Below, piece by piece: positions 32,352 through 41,193 of a stretch of 64,000 nucleotides of DNA. Numbering within the stretch: position 1 is the stretch's first letter; each line of letters opens with the position of its first letter. The position numbers and the translations under genes were made by a program. Source of the stretch: an archaeon (GTDB lineage: Archaea > Thermoproteota > Thermoprotei_A > Marsarchaeales > Marsarchaeaceae); the NCBI GenBank assembly GCA_021817005.1, contig JAKAWJ010000003.1, forward strand, positions 42,522-106,521, given 5' to 3'. The notes beneath the pieces are model-generated. The model had not been told where the DNA came from. It saw nothing but the letters and a program-made list of their open reading frames with translations, and ran no database searches.

Positions 32352-33284
32352 TTGGAAAGATTGAGAGAGAAATTCTTCTCCGGAACCCATATAGCGTTTG
32401 TGTGCGGCTTTACTTTCGACTCTACTCCCAGTGCGGAAGGGATGGCATTCACGCCGGGTGGTCCCGCGTTGTACTCTTCAGTCGCTGCACTCTATTCCGG
32501 AGCCTTTCCTGAACTTTATGCCGTGTATGGCAAGGACTATCCGAGGGAAGTGCTCGAGTTGTTGCGGGCCTCAGGGATAGGAACGAAATACACATTCGGC
32601 GTGGATAAACCCACTCCAACCTTTGTATTTCCTGCAGGCGAGTCACGACGGGAAAGCATGCGAGTTGTCAACAGGATTCGGCTTGACGACTGCTTTAGTA
32701 ACTTTCATGTGAAGGAGGATTTGGCTTACTTTTCCTTCACTCACAGAGAAATCGGACGCTCCACATTGGAGCGCCTTGCTGCCGGCAAGCGTGTCTTTGC
32801 CGATCTACAGGGCTTTACGAGGGTGCTTGATGTCGCTGGACGCGTCAGGATGGGAAGGCCCTCTGTAGATTTGAGATTATGTGAGTTCGTTAAAGGCTCC
32901 GTGGGAGAGTTCGGCCCCGGACGAGCCTCACCAAGGAGACTCTTGCGGCGTGGAGTGCGCGAAGTGCTTGTCACAGATGGAGCTATGGGCGCGACGCTTT
33001 ACACACAGGATGGTATCATGCACTGCTCTCTTCCTGAGCCGAAGGGTGTTCTCTCCGCATTGGGCGCAGGAGATGTATTTGGCTCCGCCTATTTCGTAAA
33101 GAGGCTGGCTGGGTGCAGTTACGAGGAATCCATGAGGTGGGCTACAGCCCTCGCATACACTCACGTCACAAGGGGGCTCATTCAATTTGTCGGGCGGAAG
33201 CAGATGGGCGAAATTCAATTCTTGGCCAGAGGGTTTGCGGAACGAGCAGAAGTGAGGAGGTCTCAGTATGACCTGGCGAAGTAG
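32352..33284 (+). CDS. PfkB-family sugar/nucleoside kinase
   Basis: Ribokinase-fold kinase (about 310 aa). Features are HIAFVCGFTFDS at the first strand, PGGPALYSSVAALYSG (substrate-side GG motif) and LSALGAGDVFGSAYFVKRL, the catalytic GAGD anion hole with the base Asp. The substrate cannot be told. The frame is open to 32232 but that part overlaps S26e; TTG 32352 or 32361 suit both the promoter and the domain boundary. The 3' end overlaps proS by 22 bp. Confidence 0.82.
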   Translation: MERLREKFFSGTHIAFVCGFTFDSTPSAEGMAFTPGGPALYSSVAALYSGAFPELYAVYGKDYPREVLELLRASGIGTKYTFGVDKPTPTFVFPAGESRRESMRVVNRIRLDDCFSNFHVKEDLAYFSFTHREIGRSTLERLAAGKRVFADLQGFTRVLDVAGRVRMGRPSVDLRLCEFVKGSVGEFGPGRASPRRLLRRGVREVLVTDGAMGATLYTQDGIMHCSLPEPKGVLSALGAGDVFGSAYFVKRLAGCSYEESMRWATALAYTHVTRGLIQFVGRKQMGEIQFLARGFAERAEVRRSQYDLAK

Positions 33285-34735
33285 GCTAGCTTAGTGGCCC
33301 TTCGATTGCAGTGAAAGCACGTCTCCGCGGTCGGCGCGCTATCCTCAAACGGAATGAGCCTTACTGTAGCTCCCGTATCGGAGCTGATTTCCCTCTCACA
33401 CTCCACCTCGCCACACCAGGAGCAAACTACGAAGCCAGCGTTCTGTTCTATAATCCTCCTAAACTCTTCGTATGACGAGGCGCCGCGCGTCTCGGCCTTC
33501 AGGAAGTCCTCGGCCTTTTTGAGCAGCTTCGACTGTATGTCACCTAGGACCGATTCGGCACGCTCCTCAATATCCTGAAAAGCCACAGCCTGTTTTTCCT
33601 TTTTGTCGTTCGTGTCCCGTCTTACAAAGATTACCTGCTGTTTTTCGATATCCCTTGGCCCGACCTCTAGTCTGAGGGGTACCCCTTTCAGCTCCCATTC
33701 ATTATACTTCCAGCCGGGGGTCTTATCCTCTCTGTCATCGATTTTAATTCTAAAGCTCTTGTTGAGTTTTTGGAGCACTTTGAGCGAGTATTCGTTTACC
33801 TCTTTCGAACGCTCAGGGCTATAATAGATGGGTACTATTATGATCTGAATTGGCGCGACAGCTGGCGGTAGCACAAGCCCTCTATCGTCGCCATGGACCA
33901 TAACAAGCGCGCCAATGAGCCGTGTACTGATACCCCATGATGTCTGCCAGACATACTCCTTTCTTTGTTCCTTGGTCAAATACTGAATGTCGAACGCTTT
34001 GGCGAAATTTTGACCAAGCCCGTGCGACGTCCCAGCCTGCAGCGCCCTTCCATCGGGCATTAGCATCTCAAAAGTTGTTGTGTAAAGTGCCCCTGCAAAC
34101 TTTTCTCCCTCACTTTTTAACCCCGCTAGAGATGGCAGGGCAAGGAGATCCCTAGCGAGCTCTTGATAGATTCCCAATATAGTCCTGACTTCCGTATCTG
34201 CTTCCTCTTTGGACGCATGGGCAGTGTGACCCTCCTGCCACAAGAACTCTCTTGTTCTTAGGAAAAGCCGGGTCGACTTGAATTCCCATCGTACCACATT
34301 GTTCCATTGATTCAGCAGTAATGGGAGGTCTCTGTAACTTCTTATCCACTTTGAATACATATGATACATGATCGTCTCGCTGGTTGGCCTTATGGCAAGT
34401 CTTTCCTCGCTCGCGTCCCCTTCGGCCTGTACCCATGCGACCTCTGGAGTAAAACCCGCGAAGTGCTCGCTTTCCCGTTTTAAGAGGGACTCGGGAATGA
34501 ATAGCGGGAAGTACGCATTTTCATGGCCGAGGCGTCGTAGTCTTGCGTCCAACCACTCTCTGATCCTTTCCCAGATTGAAAAGCTCCAGGGCAGAAAAAT
34601 CATGCATCCGCCTACGGGGGAGTAATCGGCCATCTTGCTTTTGAGAATAACCTGCTGGTACCACTCCGACAGGTTCTGACTCTTTTTGACAGTAAGCCCA
34701 ATTTCGACATTATTTTCGCTTTCTGCCTTGGACAT
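33263..34735 (-). CDS. proS: Prolyl-tRNA synthetase, archaeal/eukaryotic type
   Basis: Class II synthetase of 490 aa without the bacterial editing insertion. Motif 2 lies in RTREFLWQEGHTAHAS; RPTSETIMYHMYSKWIRSYRDLPLLLNQW and GTSHGLGQNFAKAFDI are typical. The C-terminal domain carries the zinc ligands VVCSWCGEVEC and CFHCNRR, and ends in the family's Tyr (FARSY). Stand-alone, convergent with the PfkB kinase. Confidence 0.95.
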   Translation of the reverse strand: MSKAESENNVEIGLTVKKSQNLSEWYQQVILKSKMADYSPVGGCMIFLPWSFSIWERIREWLDARLRRLGHENAYFPLFIPESLLKRESEHFAGFTPEVAWVQAEGDASEERLAIRPTSETIMYHMYSKWIRSYRDLPLLLNQWNNVVRWEFKSTRLFLRTREFLWQEGHTAHASKEEADTEVRTILGIYQELARDLLALPSLAGLKSEGEKFAGALYTTTFEMLMPDGRALQAGTSHGLGQNFAKAFDIQYLTKEQRKEYVWQTSWGISTRLIGALVMVHGDDRGLVLPPAVAPIQIIIVPIYYSPERSKEVNEYSLKVLQKLNKSFRIKIDDREDKTPGWKYNEWELKGVPLRLEVGPRDIEKQQVIFVRRDTNDKKEKQAVAFQDIEERAESVLGDIQSKLLKKAEDFLKAETRGASSYEEFRRIIEQNAGFVVCSWCGEVECEREISSDTGATVRLIPFEDSAPTAETCFHCNRRATKLAYFARSY

Positions 34736-34802
34736 TTTTCATGGACGTGACGGCGAAGCCAATATTTAAGGGAGTTAACTGGTGAGCGTTAGTGGATTCT
34801 GT

Positions 34803-35993
34803 TCAGGATGCCAGGACTCCGTATACACCATCGTAACCTGGCTTTACCGCCAGATCGCCAGACCTAATCTTGCTGACCAACGCCCTCAGTGCAGGATGAA
34901 GCCTTCCGACTTCGTCGAGTGGAGCATTGAAGATAAAATTGAATTCATTATTGTATTTTGTTATCGCAGTCGCAAACAGTCCTGACACGCTTTGTGTGTA
35001 ATAGCTTGCTGCGTGAGTCGCAATGAGAAGAAGTTCGTAGAGTGGCAGCAACTTTATGTATGGTGGCCTTAGTGGAGGTTTGAATCCATTTGGCCTGTCA
35101 GAAAGTTGGTCGACTCTCTCTTCTACTCCTATCGTCATCTTTTTACCGCATACTGGGCACAAGTCGTTCACTTTCTTTGCTTGAGCTGGGGGCATAGAAA
35201 CGCCGCATAATCTGTGTCCTGTCCAGTGATATTTACCGAATTCGGGTGGTACCTCTATAGTAAACTTTAGTCCTACGCCTGTGCGTAAGGACTTGATAAA
35301 ACTGGGGTAGGTAGGCTCTCCCCACTCAAAGACGTTTGCTTCTCTTCCGATTCGCCATGGCTGGTGGGAGTGGGAGTCGCTGTTCGAAAGCAGGCTAAAT
35401 CGGTCGAGCGAGCTCACCCTCCAGTTCATTCCGGGATCGCTGGATAGTCCAGTCTCCAGAGCATGAATTTCGCTTGTCCGTTCTCCGTAGCACTCTTCGA
35501 GCGAATCAAATCCGGCTCTCGCTCCCAGCGCTGAAAACCAAGGCGTCCAGACATGAGCGGGCACTATCTCGAACTCCGACCTTGAAGCCGTACTGGCAAC
35601 CTCATCTACCAGGGCCGCGGGCTCAAGTCCGATAGTTGGTCTTCCATCTGATGACATGTTTCCGTACTTCCCGAGCCGTTCTGCAAGAGCCCCGGCGGTG
35701 TCGAGTGACGGCAGGTAGATGAGGTGGTGTATCCTGTGAGTCCTGCCATCAATATCCCTGTGTACCGTGCTGATCTCTCCCGCAACTACGAGCATGACTC
35801 CGTTGTATTCGTAAAACCCTTCGCTTTTTTTGGTTAGTGCAGACCTGAGTTCTGCCAGCCATTTCGGATGGAGGCAGTCCCCGGTGGCGAGGAGACCAAT
35901 TCCTTTCAATTTTGCGCCGGAAACCAGATTCTGGAGGTTGGTGAACTGGCTAGTGGCCATGCTGTACCGGGAGTGTATGTGCAGGTCAGCCAC
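34803..35993 (-). CDS. PHP-domain protein with zinc ribbon (COG1379-like)
   Basis: 396-aa protein of the PHP phosphoesterase fold, starting at GTG: ADLHIHSRYSMAT carries HxH metal ligands, followed by LLATGDCLHPKWL, PAHVWTPWFSALGAR and LLSNSDSHSHQPWRIG (C-terminal DxH). A zinc ribbon CPVCGKKM sits near residue 285. This family is often annotated as a putative helicase-associated or DNA repair factor; the substrate is unknown. The T-rich sequence near 36030 would place the transcript start close to the GTG. Confidence 0.78.
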   Translation of the reverse strand: MADLHIHSRYSMATSQFTNLQNLVSGAKLKGIGLLATGDCLHPKWLAELRSALTKKSEGFYEYNGVMLVVAGEISTVHRDIDGRTHRIHHLIYLPSLDTAGALAERLGKYGNMSSDGRPTIGLEPAALVDEVASTASRSEFEIVPAHVWTPWFSALGARAGFDSLEECYGERTSEIHALETGLSSDPGMNWRVSSLDRFSLLSNSDSHSHQPWRIGREANVFEWGEPTYPSFIKSLRTGVGLKFTIEVPPEFGKYHWTGHRLCGVSMPPAQAKKVNDLCPVCGKKMTIGVEERVDQLSDRPNGFKPPLRPPYIKLLPLYELLLIATHAASYYTQSVSGLFATAITKYNNEFNFIFNAPLDEVGRLHPALRALVSKIRSGDLAVKPGYDGVYGVLAS

Positions 35994-36091
35994 GATATTT
36001 CCCTCTACGAGTTTCAGGCTCTCGGCATAACTTGGAGTATTAAAAAAATCATCAAGTTTCGGGTTAGGAAAAGCCTGTCATCTCACTGGAG

Positions 36092-36189
36092 CGCCGGGGA
36101 CGGGATTCGAACCCGCGAGTCCGTAGAGGACGGTGGCTTGCGTGGGACTGCTCTCAAGGCCACTCCCTTAACCACTCGGGCACCCCGGC
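36092..36189 (-). tRNA. tRNA-Ser (anticodon TGA) with a 14-nt intron
   Basis: Minus-strand class II tRNA: acceptor GCCGGGG/CCCCGGC with discriminator G, T-arm GCGGG-TTCGAAT-CCCGT, variable arm GTCC/GGAC. The anticodon stem GTGGC/GCCAC encloses 21 nt (CTTGAG...A) instead of 7, which fits a 14-nt intron after position 37 and anticodon TGA. TATA-like agttaaatcg lies about 25 nt upstream. Confidence 0.9.
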
Positions 36190-36281
36190 TCTGTCCCGTA
36201 GCCAGTCTCACGATTTAACTCTTACGAAGCAGGAGCGTGTTGACTAATGTGCAGGCGACTACCAGTAAGGAAGAGGAGAGG

Positions 36282-36959
36282 TCAATTTCTGTAGGGGGCA
36301 ATGCTGCTGCCGAGTTTTTTTCCAAGCAGTTCCCAATCATCTAGAAAGCGCTTTAGCCCCGTCTCAGTCAGGGGGTGGTTAAACATTTTATCTATTACAT
36401 CTGGTGGCACCGTGGCCGCATGAGCCCCGAGTTTAGCAGACTCAATAACGTGCAACGGGTGTCGGATGCTAGCCACCAGTAATTGCGTACCAAGTGAATT
36501 ATTTCTGAAGATTTCGAGTGACTGTCTTACCACGCTCATTCCGTCTTGGCCAATGTCGTCAAGTCTGCCTATGAACGGACTTACATAGGTCGCGCCCGCC
36601 TTTGCGGCCAACAGGCTTTGGCTCGGGCTGAAAACTAGAGTTACATTTGTTTTAATGCCCTCATGGCTCAGAGCCTTTACGGCCCTTAGCCCGTTCTGGG
36701 TCATCGGAGCCTTTACTACCGCATTGTCGCCCAATTCTGCAATCCTCTTGCCCTCGCCGACGATTCCCTCGTAGTCAGTAGATATGACCTCAACACTTAC
36801 GGGACCTGGCACGAGTTTCACGATTTTTTCCACTTGTTCAGCGGGGTCTACAGCCTGTTTTGCAAGAAGCGTAGGGTTGGTTGTTACGCCGTCAATCGCT
36901 CCCATATCCAGGAATTTCTTTATTTGTTGGATGTCGGCCGTGTCTGCGAATATTTTCAT
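36282..36959 (-). CDS. tal: Transaldolase / fructose-6-phosphate aldolase family
   Basis: Small (225 aa) class I aldolase of the TalC/MipB type. It starts MKIFADTADIQQIKK; the DGVTTNPTLLAK loop binds substrate, and the Schiff-base Lys lies in VVKAPMTQNGLRAVK/IKTNVTLVFS. With transketolase and ribulose-phosphate epimerase in the same operon, the pentose phosphate role (transaldolase) is more likely than free fructose-6-phosphate aldolase. It overlaps the transketolase C-half gene by 4 bp (ATGA-type junction). Confidence 0.88.
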   Translation of the reverse strand: MKIFADTADIQQIKKFLDMGAIDGVTTNPTLLAKQAVDPAEQVEKIVKLVPGPVSVEVISTDYEGIVGEGKRIAELGDNAVVKAPMTQNGLRAVKALSHEGIKTNVTLVFSPSQSLLAAKAGATYVSPFIGRLDDIGQDGMSVVRQSLEIFRNNSLGTQLLVASIRHPLHVIESAKLGAHAATVPPDVIDKMFNHPLTETGLKRFLDDWELLGKKLGSSIAPYRN

Positions 36960-37885
36960 CTTTCTTTTACCAACTTCATAGCGGCTTCGGATATATCTCT
37001 TTCCGTCACACCATATTTCGCCATCAATTCTTCGGTTTCACCAGACTCACCGAACACGTCTCGGACCCCGACGCGCCGTATTCGTGTGGGTCTTGACTCC
37101 GACAGAGACTCAGCGACGGCTGAGCCCAGCCCACCTATTACGTTATGCTCCTCGGCGGTGACAATGCCGCACACGCTTCGAGAGAATCGCACCAAGGTTT
37201 CGATATCCAAGGGCTTAACGGTGTGGGAATCTAAGACTGCCGCAGAAACTCCCTGACTCTTCAGGGTTTCGGCGGCCTTAAGAGCTCTAGAAGTCAAGAG
37301 CCCATTTGATACTATTGCAACATCGCTACCGTCCCTAAGCACTTCCGTCTTTCCTATAGAGAGTTCACTCTCCTCCGAATATATTACTTCTGAGGATGGT
37401 CTGGCAATCCGAATGTAATACGGACCCGGGCTGGAACATGCGGCAGAAATTAGTTTCTTTGTCGAGATGGCGTCCGAGGGCACAATTACCCTCATGTTTG
37501 GGATTACCCTCATAGTTGCAACATCCTCAAGCGCCTGATGGGAACCTCCATCCGGTCCGACTGAAACTCCACCATGCGAAGCGATGAGCTTAACATTCAG
37601 CTTGCAATAAGCAATTGTATTCCGTATCTGGTCGACGGCCCTCCCTGGCATGAATACCGCGTAAGTTCCGGCAATCACGGTTTTCCCCGCAAGAGCCAGC
37701 CCAGCTGAAACACCTATCATGTTCTGTTCCGCAATTCCGACGTTAAAGAATCTGTCGGGGTATTTGGTGCCGAAAGCCGAAAGTTTCAAAGAGCCAGTCG
37801 TATCTGCTCCGACGACGACGAGCTTGGGGTCTCTTGCGCCCAGGCTAACCAGAACCTCTCCGAGCGCGTCGCGCATGGCCGCCAT
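36956..37885 (-). CDS. tktB: Transketolase, C-terminal subunit
   Basis: Second half of a split transketolase (309 aa): Pyr domain with FNVGIAEQNMIGVSAGLALAG containing the catalytic Glu that activates thiamine diphosphate, SHGGVSVGPDGGSHQ, and a C-terminal domain ending TEEHNVIGGLGSAVAE. Split transketolases are common in archaea. Here the halves are separated by the epimerase gene, so subunits must assemble after translation. Spacing is 21 bp from rpe and a 4 bp overlap with tal. Confidence 0.92.
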   Translation of the reverse strand: MAAMRDALGEVLVSLGARDPKLVVVGADTTGSLKLSAFGTKYPDRFFNVGIAEQNMIGVSAGLALAGKTVIAGTYAVFMPGRAVDQIRNTIAYCKLNVKLIASHGGVSVGPDGGSHQALEDVATMRVIPNMRVIVPSDAISTKKLISAACSSPGPYYIRIARPSSEVIYSEESELSIGKTEVLRDGSDVAIVSNGLLTSRALKAAETLKSQGVSAAVLDSHTVKPLDIETLVRFSRSVCGIVTAEEHNVIGGLGSAVAESLSESRPTRIRRVGVRDVFGESGETEELMAKYGVTERDISEAAMKLVKER

Positions 37886-37906
37886 TTTGAGACTACTCAG
37901 CGTGAA

Positions 37907-38557
37907 TCACTTCGCTTCTTTCAGCGCTCTTATTGCGTCTGTTACGCTTGGTGCGTCAAACACTGCGGCCCCAGCGACCAGTATGTTCGCACCAGCCTGT
38001 AAGATATCTGGTGCGTTTGCGGCTGTTACTCCTCCGTCGGCCTCTATTTCAAAGTTTAGACGGCTCTCTCTCCTGAACTCGGCATAGTGCGAGATTCGTT
38101 GCATTGAACTGGGTATGAATTTTTGGCCTGAAAATCCGGGTTCTACTGACATTGGTACAAGATATCCGAGTTCAGAGAGTCTTTCTCGTAGCCATGGTGG
38201 TTCTTGAGTGGAGGGTCTCAGAGCTATTCCTCCTATAAAGCCCAAATCTCTTTGCATTCTAAGGTAGGCCAGTGAGGATGCGGAATCAAGCGTCTCTGCG
38301 TGCACGCTTATGTAATCCGCACCCGCGTTTCTGAAGGTCTCAACATACTTTAAGGGATTTACGACCATCATGTGCACATCGATAGGCGTTGAAGTCTCTG
38401 AATTCAAGTCTCTTACAAAGGCGGGGCCGAGCGAAATATTCGGAGCGAATATACCGTCTATGATATCCACGTGGATAAGGTCGGCCCTAGCGGCTTCGAG
38501 TTTGTCCACAGCCTCCGCCATCCGCATATGATTAGCGGACATGATCGAGGGAGCCAC
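37907..38557 (-). CDS. rpe: Ribulose-phosphate 3-epimerase
   Basis: TIM-barrel epimerase of the pentose phosphate pathway (216 aa, GTG start). MAPSIMSAN, HVDIIDGIFAPNISLG (metal Asp/His), IDVHMMVVNPLKYVE, YISVHAE, MSVEPGFSGQKFI and EADGGVTAANAP are the classic motifs. It is inserted between the two transketolase halves, 15 bp after the N half. Confidence 0.93.
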   Translation of the reverse strand: MAPSIMSANHMRMAEAVDKLEAARADLIHVDIIDGIFAPNISLGPAFVRDLNSETSTPIDVHMMVVNPLKYVETFRNAGADYISVHAETLDSASSLAYLRMQRDLGFIGGIALRPSTQEPPWLRERLSELGYLVPMSVEPGFSGQKFIPSSMQRISHYAEFRRESRLNFEIEADGGVTAANAPDILQAGANILVAGAAVFDAPSVTDAIRALKEAK

Positions 38558-38572
38558 CTTAGCCAGAAGAAT

Positions 38573-39430
38573 CTACCCCCTCTTAATTTGTTCAAGTGCC
38601 TTCTGAACAACTGCCTTTTCCGGGACCTTTCCGTGATACTCTGACTGCCACTCCATGAAGTCCACGCCTTTACCCTTTGTAGTGTGAGCCACTATGACTG
38701 TCGGCCTGTTTTTGGCTTTTTCCGCCTTTTCAAGTGCCGCAAGTATGCTGGAAAAATCATAACCATCAACTTCCAGAACATTCCAGTTAAAGGCTCGCCA
38801 TTTGGCGGCGAGCGGCTCAATTGGCATTATCTGCTCTGTGATACCATCCTGCTGGACGCCATTACGGTCAATTATTGCGGTAAGATTTTCAAGTCGAAAC
38901 TTTGAGGCGCACATAGCCGCTTCCCAGACTTCACCCTCGTCCATTTCCCCGTCACCCATCATCACGTAGATTCGAGAACTTCTCTTATCCAACCTGGAGG
39001 AAAGTGCCATGCCGATGCCCTCAGAGAGACCGATACCTTCTGGACCTCCCGGAATTTCCACACCGGGTAGTTTGGTGGGGTCAGGATGGCCCTGGAGTCT
39101 GCTGCCGATTTTCCTTAAGGTCTTTAACTCCTCGTGAGGGAAATAACCGCACTTCGAAAGAACTGCGTAAAGGAGGGGAGCGGCGTGTCCCTTGGAAAGT
39201 AAGAACCGATCTCTATCGGGCCACAGAGGATCGGACGGATCATGCCGCATTTTCACAAAGAAGAGCGAGACGACGACCTCCACGGCGCTCAAAGAGCCCC
39301 CAGGATGACCCGAACCCGCCTCGCTCAGCATCATGAGTATGTCTTCCCTGATTTCTGACGAGATCTTTCTGAGCCTCGCAAGGTCCAGACTTCGGCCGGG
39401 GTCCCTGAAGCTGATAACCTGTGTCGTCAT
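38573..39430 (-). CDS. tktA: Transketolase, N-terminal subunit
   Basis: First half of the split transketolase (285 aa), binding the diphosphate of thiamine diphosphate: MLSEAGSGHPGGSLSAVEVV, SKGHAAPLLYAVL, and the GDGEMDEGEVWEAAM...IDRNGVQQDG motif (GDG-x-N type). It starts 9 bp after the HldE-like kinase gene, so the whole run from 40507 to 36282 is probably a single transcript. Confidence 0.93.
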   Translation of the reverse strand: MTTQVISFRDPGRSLDLARLRKISSEIREDILMMLSEAGSGHPGGSLSAVEVVVSLFFVKMRHDPSDPLWPDRDRFLLSKGHAAPLLYAVLSKCGYFPHEELKTLRKIGSRLQGHPDPTKLPGVEIPGGPEGIGLSEGIGMALSSRLDKRSSRIYVMMGDGEMDEGEVWEAAMCASKFRLENLTAIIDRNGVQQDGITEQIMPIEPLAAKWRAFNWNVLEVDGYDFSSILAALEKAEKAKNRPTVIVAHTTKGKGVDFMEWQSEYHGKVPEKAVVQKALEQIKRG

Positions 39431-39439
39431 ATTCGTGAA

Positions 39440-40507
39440 CTACCTCGCCTGCACAATTTTGTATGCGTATCTCTCCGAAGACATTTTTGCAAGATTGGCT
39501 TTTAGCTCCTCTGGGTATCCAATGTCCCTTCCGTTCGCTGTCGAGGTTCCACCTATGCCTTCCGCTGCCTTTGCTATCAGTGAAGCCTCAACCGGACTCG
39601 CAGAGCAGGCGCATGCGAGCGCGTAAGAAGCGGCAATGAGGTCCCGCAACCCTACCTTTTCCGAGACACTGAAGGCGCCCGGCGTTGGAAAGTAGCCCAC
39701 CTTATTTGGCTCAAATAGGAAGGAGTTGCCGCTGTCTCTCAGATGTACTGAAGGCGTCTCAAGCCTCGAAAGTATATTAAATCCGATGTTACGTATGCTT
39801 GTGTCGTTTATCACGCTAATTCCAGTAGCCTCGCTTGCTTCTCTGACGCTTGACAGGAGGCTGTTCACGCCGCCGAAGTCGAAGAGATGGTCAACTTTTG
39901 GCCTGCCGATAACTGATTTTCCAAGGGCCTGACAGATTCTCAGTGTTGAGTTGATTAGCGACGGTGTAAGCGATCCTTTGTCGTGGTCCGATAGCACAAC
40001 TATACTCGCGTTGGGTGCTCTGTCGCGCAGCTTTCCGGAAAGCTCGTTCGCAGTTGGTTCGTCTATTGGCCTGCGTTCTTCCCTATCTATCCTGAAATAC
40101 TGTCTCCTTCCGACATAGATTCTCTGCTTCACACACGTTGGCCTAGCCGTCAACGAGAGAACCCCAGAGACATCAATTCCAGATCTCTCCAGTTTCGAGA
40201 GAAGCGACTCACCTTGAGAGTCATGCCCGACTACGCCTATCAAGCTCACCTTTGCGCCAAGCCCTTTTGCGACAGTAGCGAGATGTGCAGCCCCTCCCGC
40301 ACTCACTGATTCAGAAATGTAATCTGATACTATGACCGGAGCTTCTCGCGAGAGCTTCCTTGCCTCCGTGTAGACGTAATAATCGACCATCGCATCGCCA
40401 AGTATTACTACTTCCTTTGATTGAAAATTGTCCACAATGGTGGTGAGCTTCGAGGCGCTCTCCTCATCCAAGGCAGCTGACCCGGTAGAACCGCCTGCTG
40501 CGGGCAT
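39440..40507 (-). CDS. HldE/RfaE-like PfkB kinase with altered GAGD motif
   Basis: A 355-aa ribokinase-fold protein close to the kinase domain of HldE (D-glycero-beta-D-manno-heptose-7-phosphate kinase): VVILGDAMVDYYVYTEARKLS, SREAPVIV, SAGGAAHLATVAKGLGAKV, KQRIYVGRRQYFRIDREE. The catalytic GAGD is read as GLRD (Asp kept, anion-hole residues changed), so activity may be reduced or different. No nucleotidyltransferase domain. First gene of the pentose phosphate operon, whose product sedoheptulose-7-phosphate is the heptose precursor; this suggests but does not prove a heptose or sugar kinase. Confidence 0.7.
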   Translation of the reverse strand: MPAAGGSTGSAALDEESASKLTTIVDNFQSKEVVILGDAMVDYYVYTEARKLSREAPVIVSDYISESVSAGGAAHLATVAKGLGAKVSLIGVVGHDSQGESLLSKLERSGIDVSGVLSLTARPTCVKQRIYVGRRQYFRIDREERRPIDEPTANELSGKLRDRAPNASIVVLSDHDKGSLTPSLINSTLRICQALGKSVIGRPKVDHLFDFGGVNSLLSSVREASEATGISVINDTSIRNIGFNILSRLETPSVHLRDSGNSFLFEPNKVGYFPTPGAFSVSEKVGLRDLIAASYALACACSASPVEASLIAKAAEGIGGTSTANGRDIGYPEELKANLAKMSSERYAYKIVQAR

Positions 40508-40646
40508 AGATGATACAAGCTCGAATGCAACAAGACGCCTTTAAGTTAACGGGCTCTGGTTTGGCCCAGCTCCGACTGTACGGTGCGCTCAATCGCGCCC
40601 GCAGCATCGGAAATGTCTTATATGGCAGAGAAGAGTTGAAATCTTT

Positions 40647-40979
40647 GTGCCTATGGCCAGAGAAAGAGTCTGCAGCCTAAGCGATGTAAAAGAAGGCGAA
40701 TTGAGGAGTTTTAAGGTCGGAGAAAGAGATGTGGTAATTATTGCAATTGGTGGCAAGATCACTTCTTTCGACAGATGGTGCACTCATGAGCAAGGAGACA
40801 TGAGCGAAGGCTCCATCGAGGGTAGTATAGTTACTTGTCCTTTGCACGGTTCTAAGTTCGACGTTGCACACGGCGGAAAAAATCTCGTAGGACCAGATGA
40901 GGAGCCCGGGGGGACTGTCCCAGACATTCAGGTTTTTCCTGTAATCGTCGAGGGCAATGACGTGTTCGTGCAGCTTTAG
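40647..40979 (+). CDS. Rieske-type [2Fe-2S] ferredoxin
   Basis: Soluble 110-aa Rieske protein. Cluster motifs are CTHEQG (Cys/His pair 1) and CPLHGSKFD (pair 2), separated by 16 residues as in dioxygenase-type ferredoxins; no membrane anchor, so it acts in the cytoplasm. ATG 40647 or ATG 40653 are possible starts. No oxygenase partner is adjacent. It may supply electrons to an enzyme elsewhere or serve nitrite-reductase-like roles. Confidence 0.9.
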   Translation: MPMARERVCSLSDVKEGELRSFKVGERDVVIIAIGGKITSFDRWCTHEQGDMSEGSIEGSIVTCPLHGSKFDVAHGGKNLVGPDEEPGGTVPDIQVFPVIVEGNDVFVQL

Positions 40980-41080
40980 GTACAGTAAATTATCGCGGAA
41001 GTGTGCAACGACCCCGGATGTACGATACACCCAGCAGTGCTGGCAGTGAGAAGCAGTGCAAGGTTTATTGCTTAAGGAAT

Positions 41081-41193
41081 TGGTCCGGCCGGGATTTGAA
41101 CCCGGGTCTCAGCCTGTCCTCAGACCTACGCAGGAGGTACTCCAGAGCTGCCTCGAAAGGGCTGAATACTTGACCGAACTATACGACCGGACC
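41081..41193 (-). tRNA. tRNA-Glu (anticodon TTC) with a 38-nt intron
   Basis: Minus strand: acceptor GGTCCGG/CCGGACC with discriminator A, T-arm CCGGG-TTCAAAT-CCCGG, anticodon stem CAGCC/GGCTG. The loop begins CTTTCG and closes with A after a 38-nt insert at position 37/38, giving anticodon TTC. Cuts CG^A and AC^A fit a bulge-helix-bulge. TATA-like cccttaaag lies 26 nt upstream (41219-41227). Confidence 0.93.
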
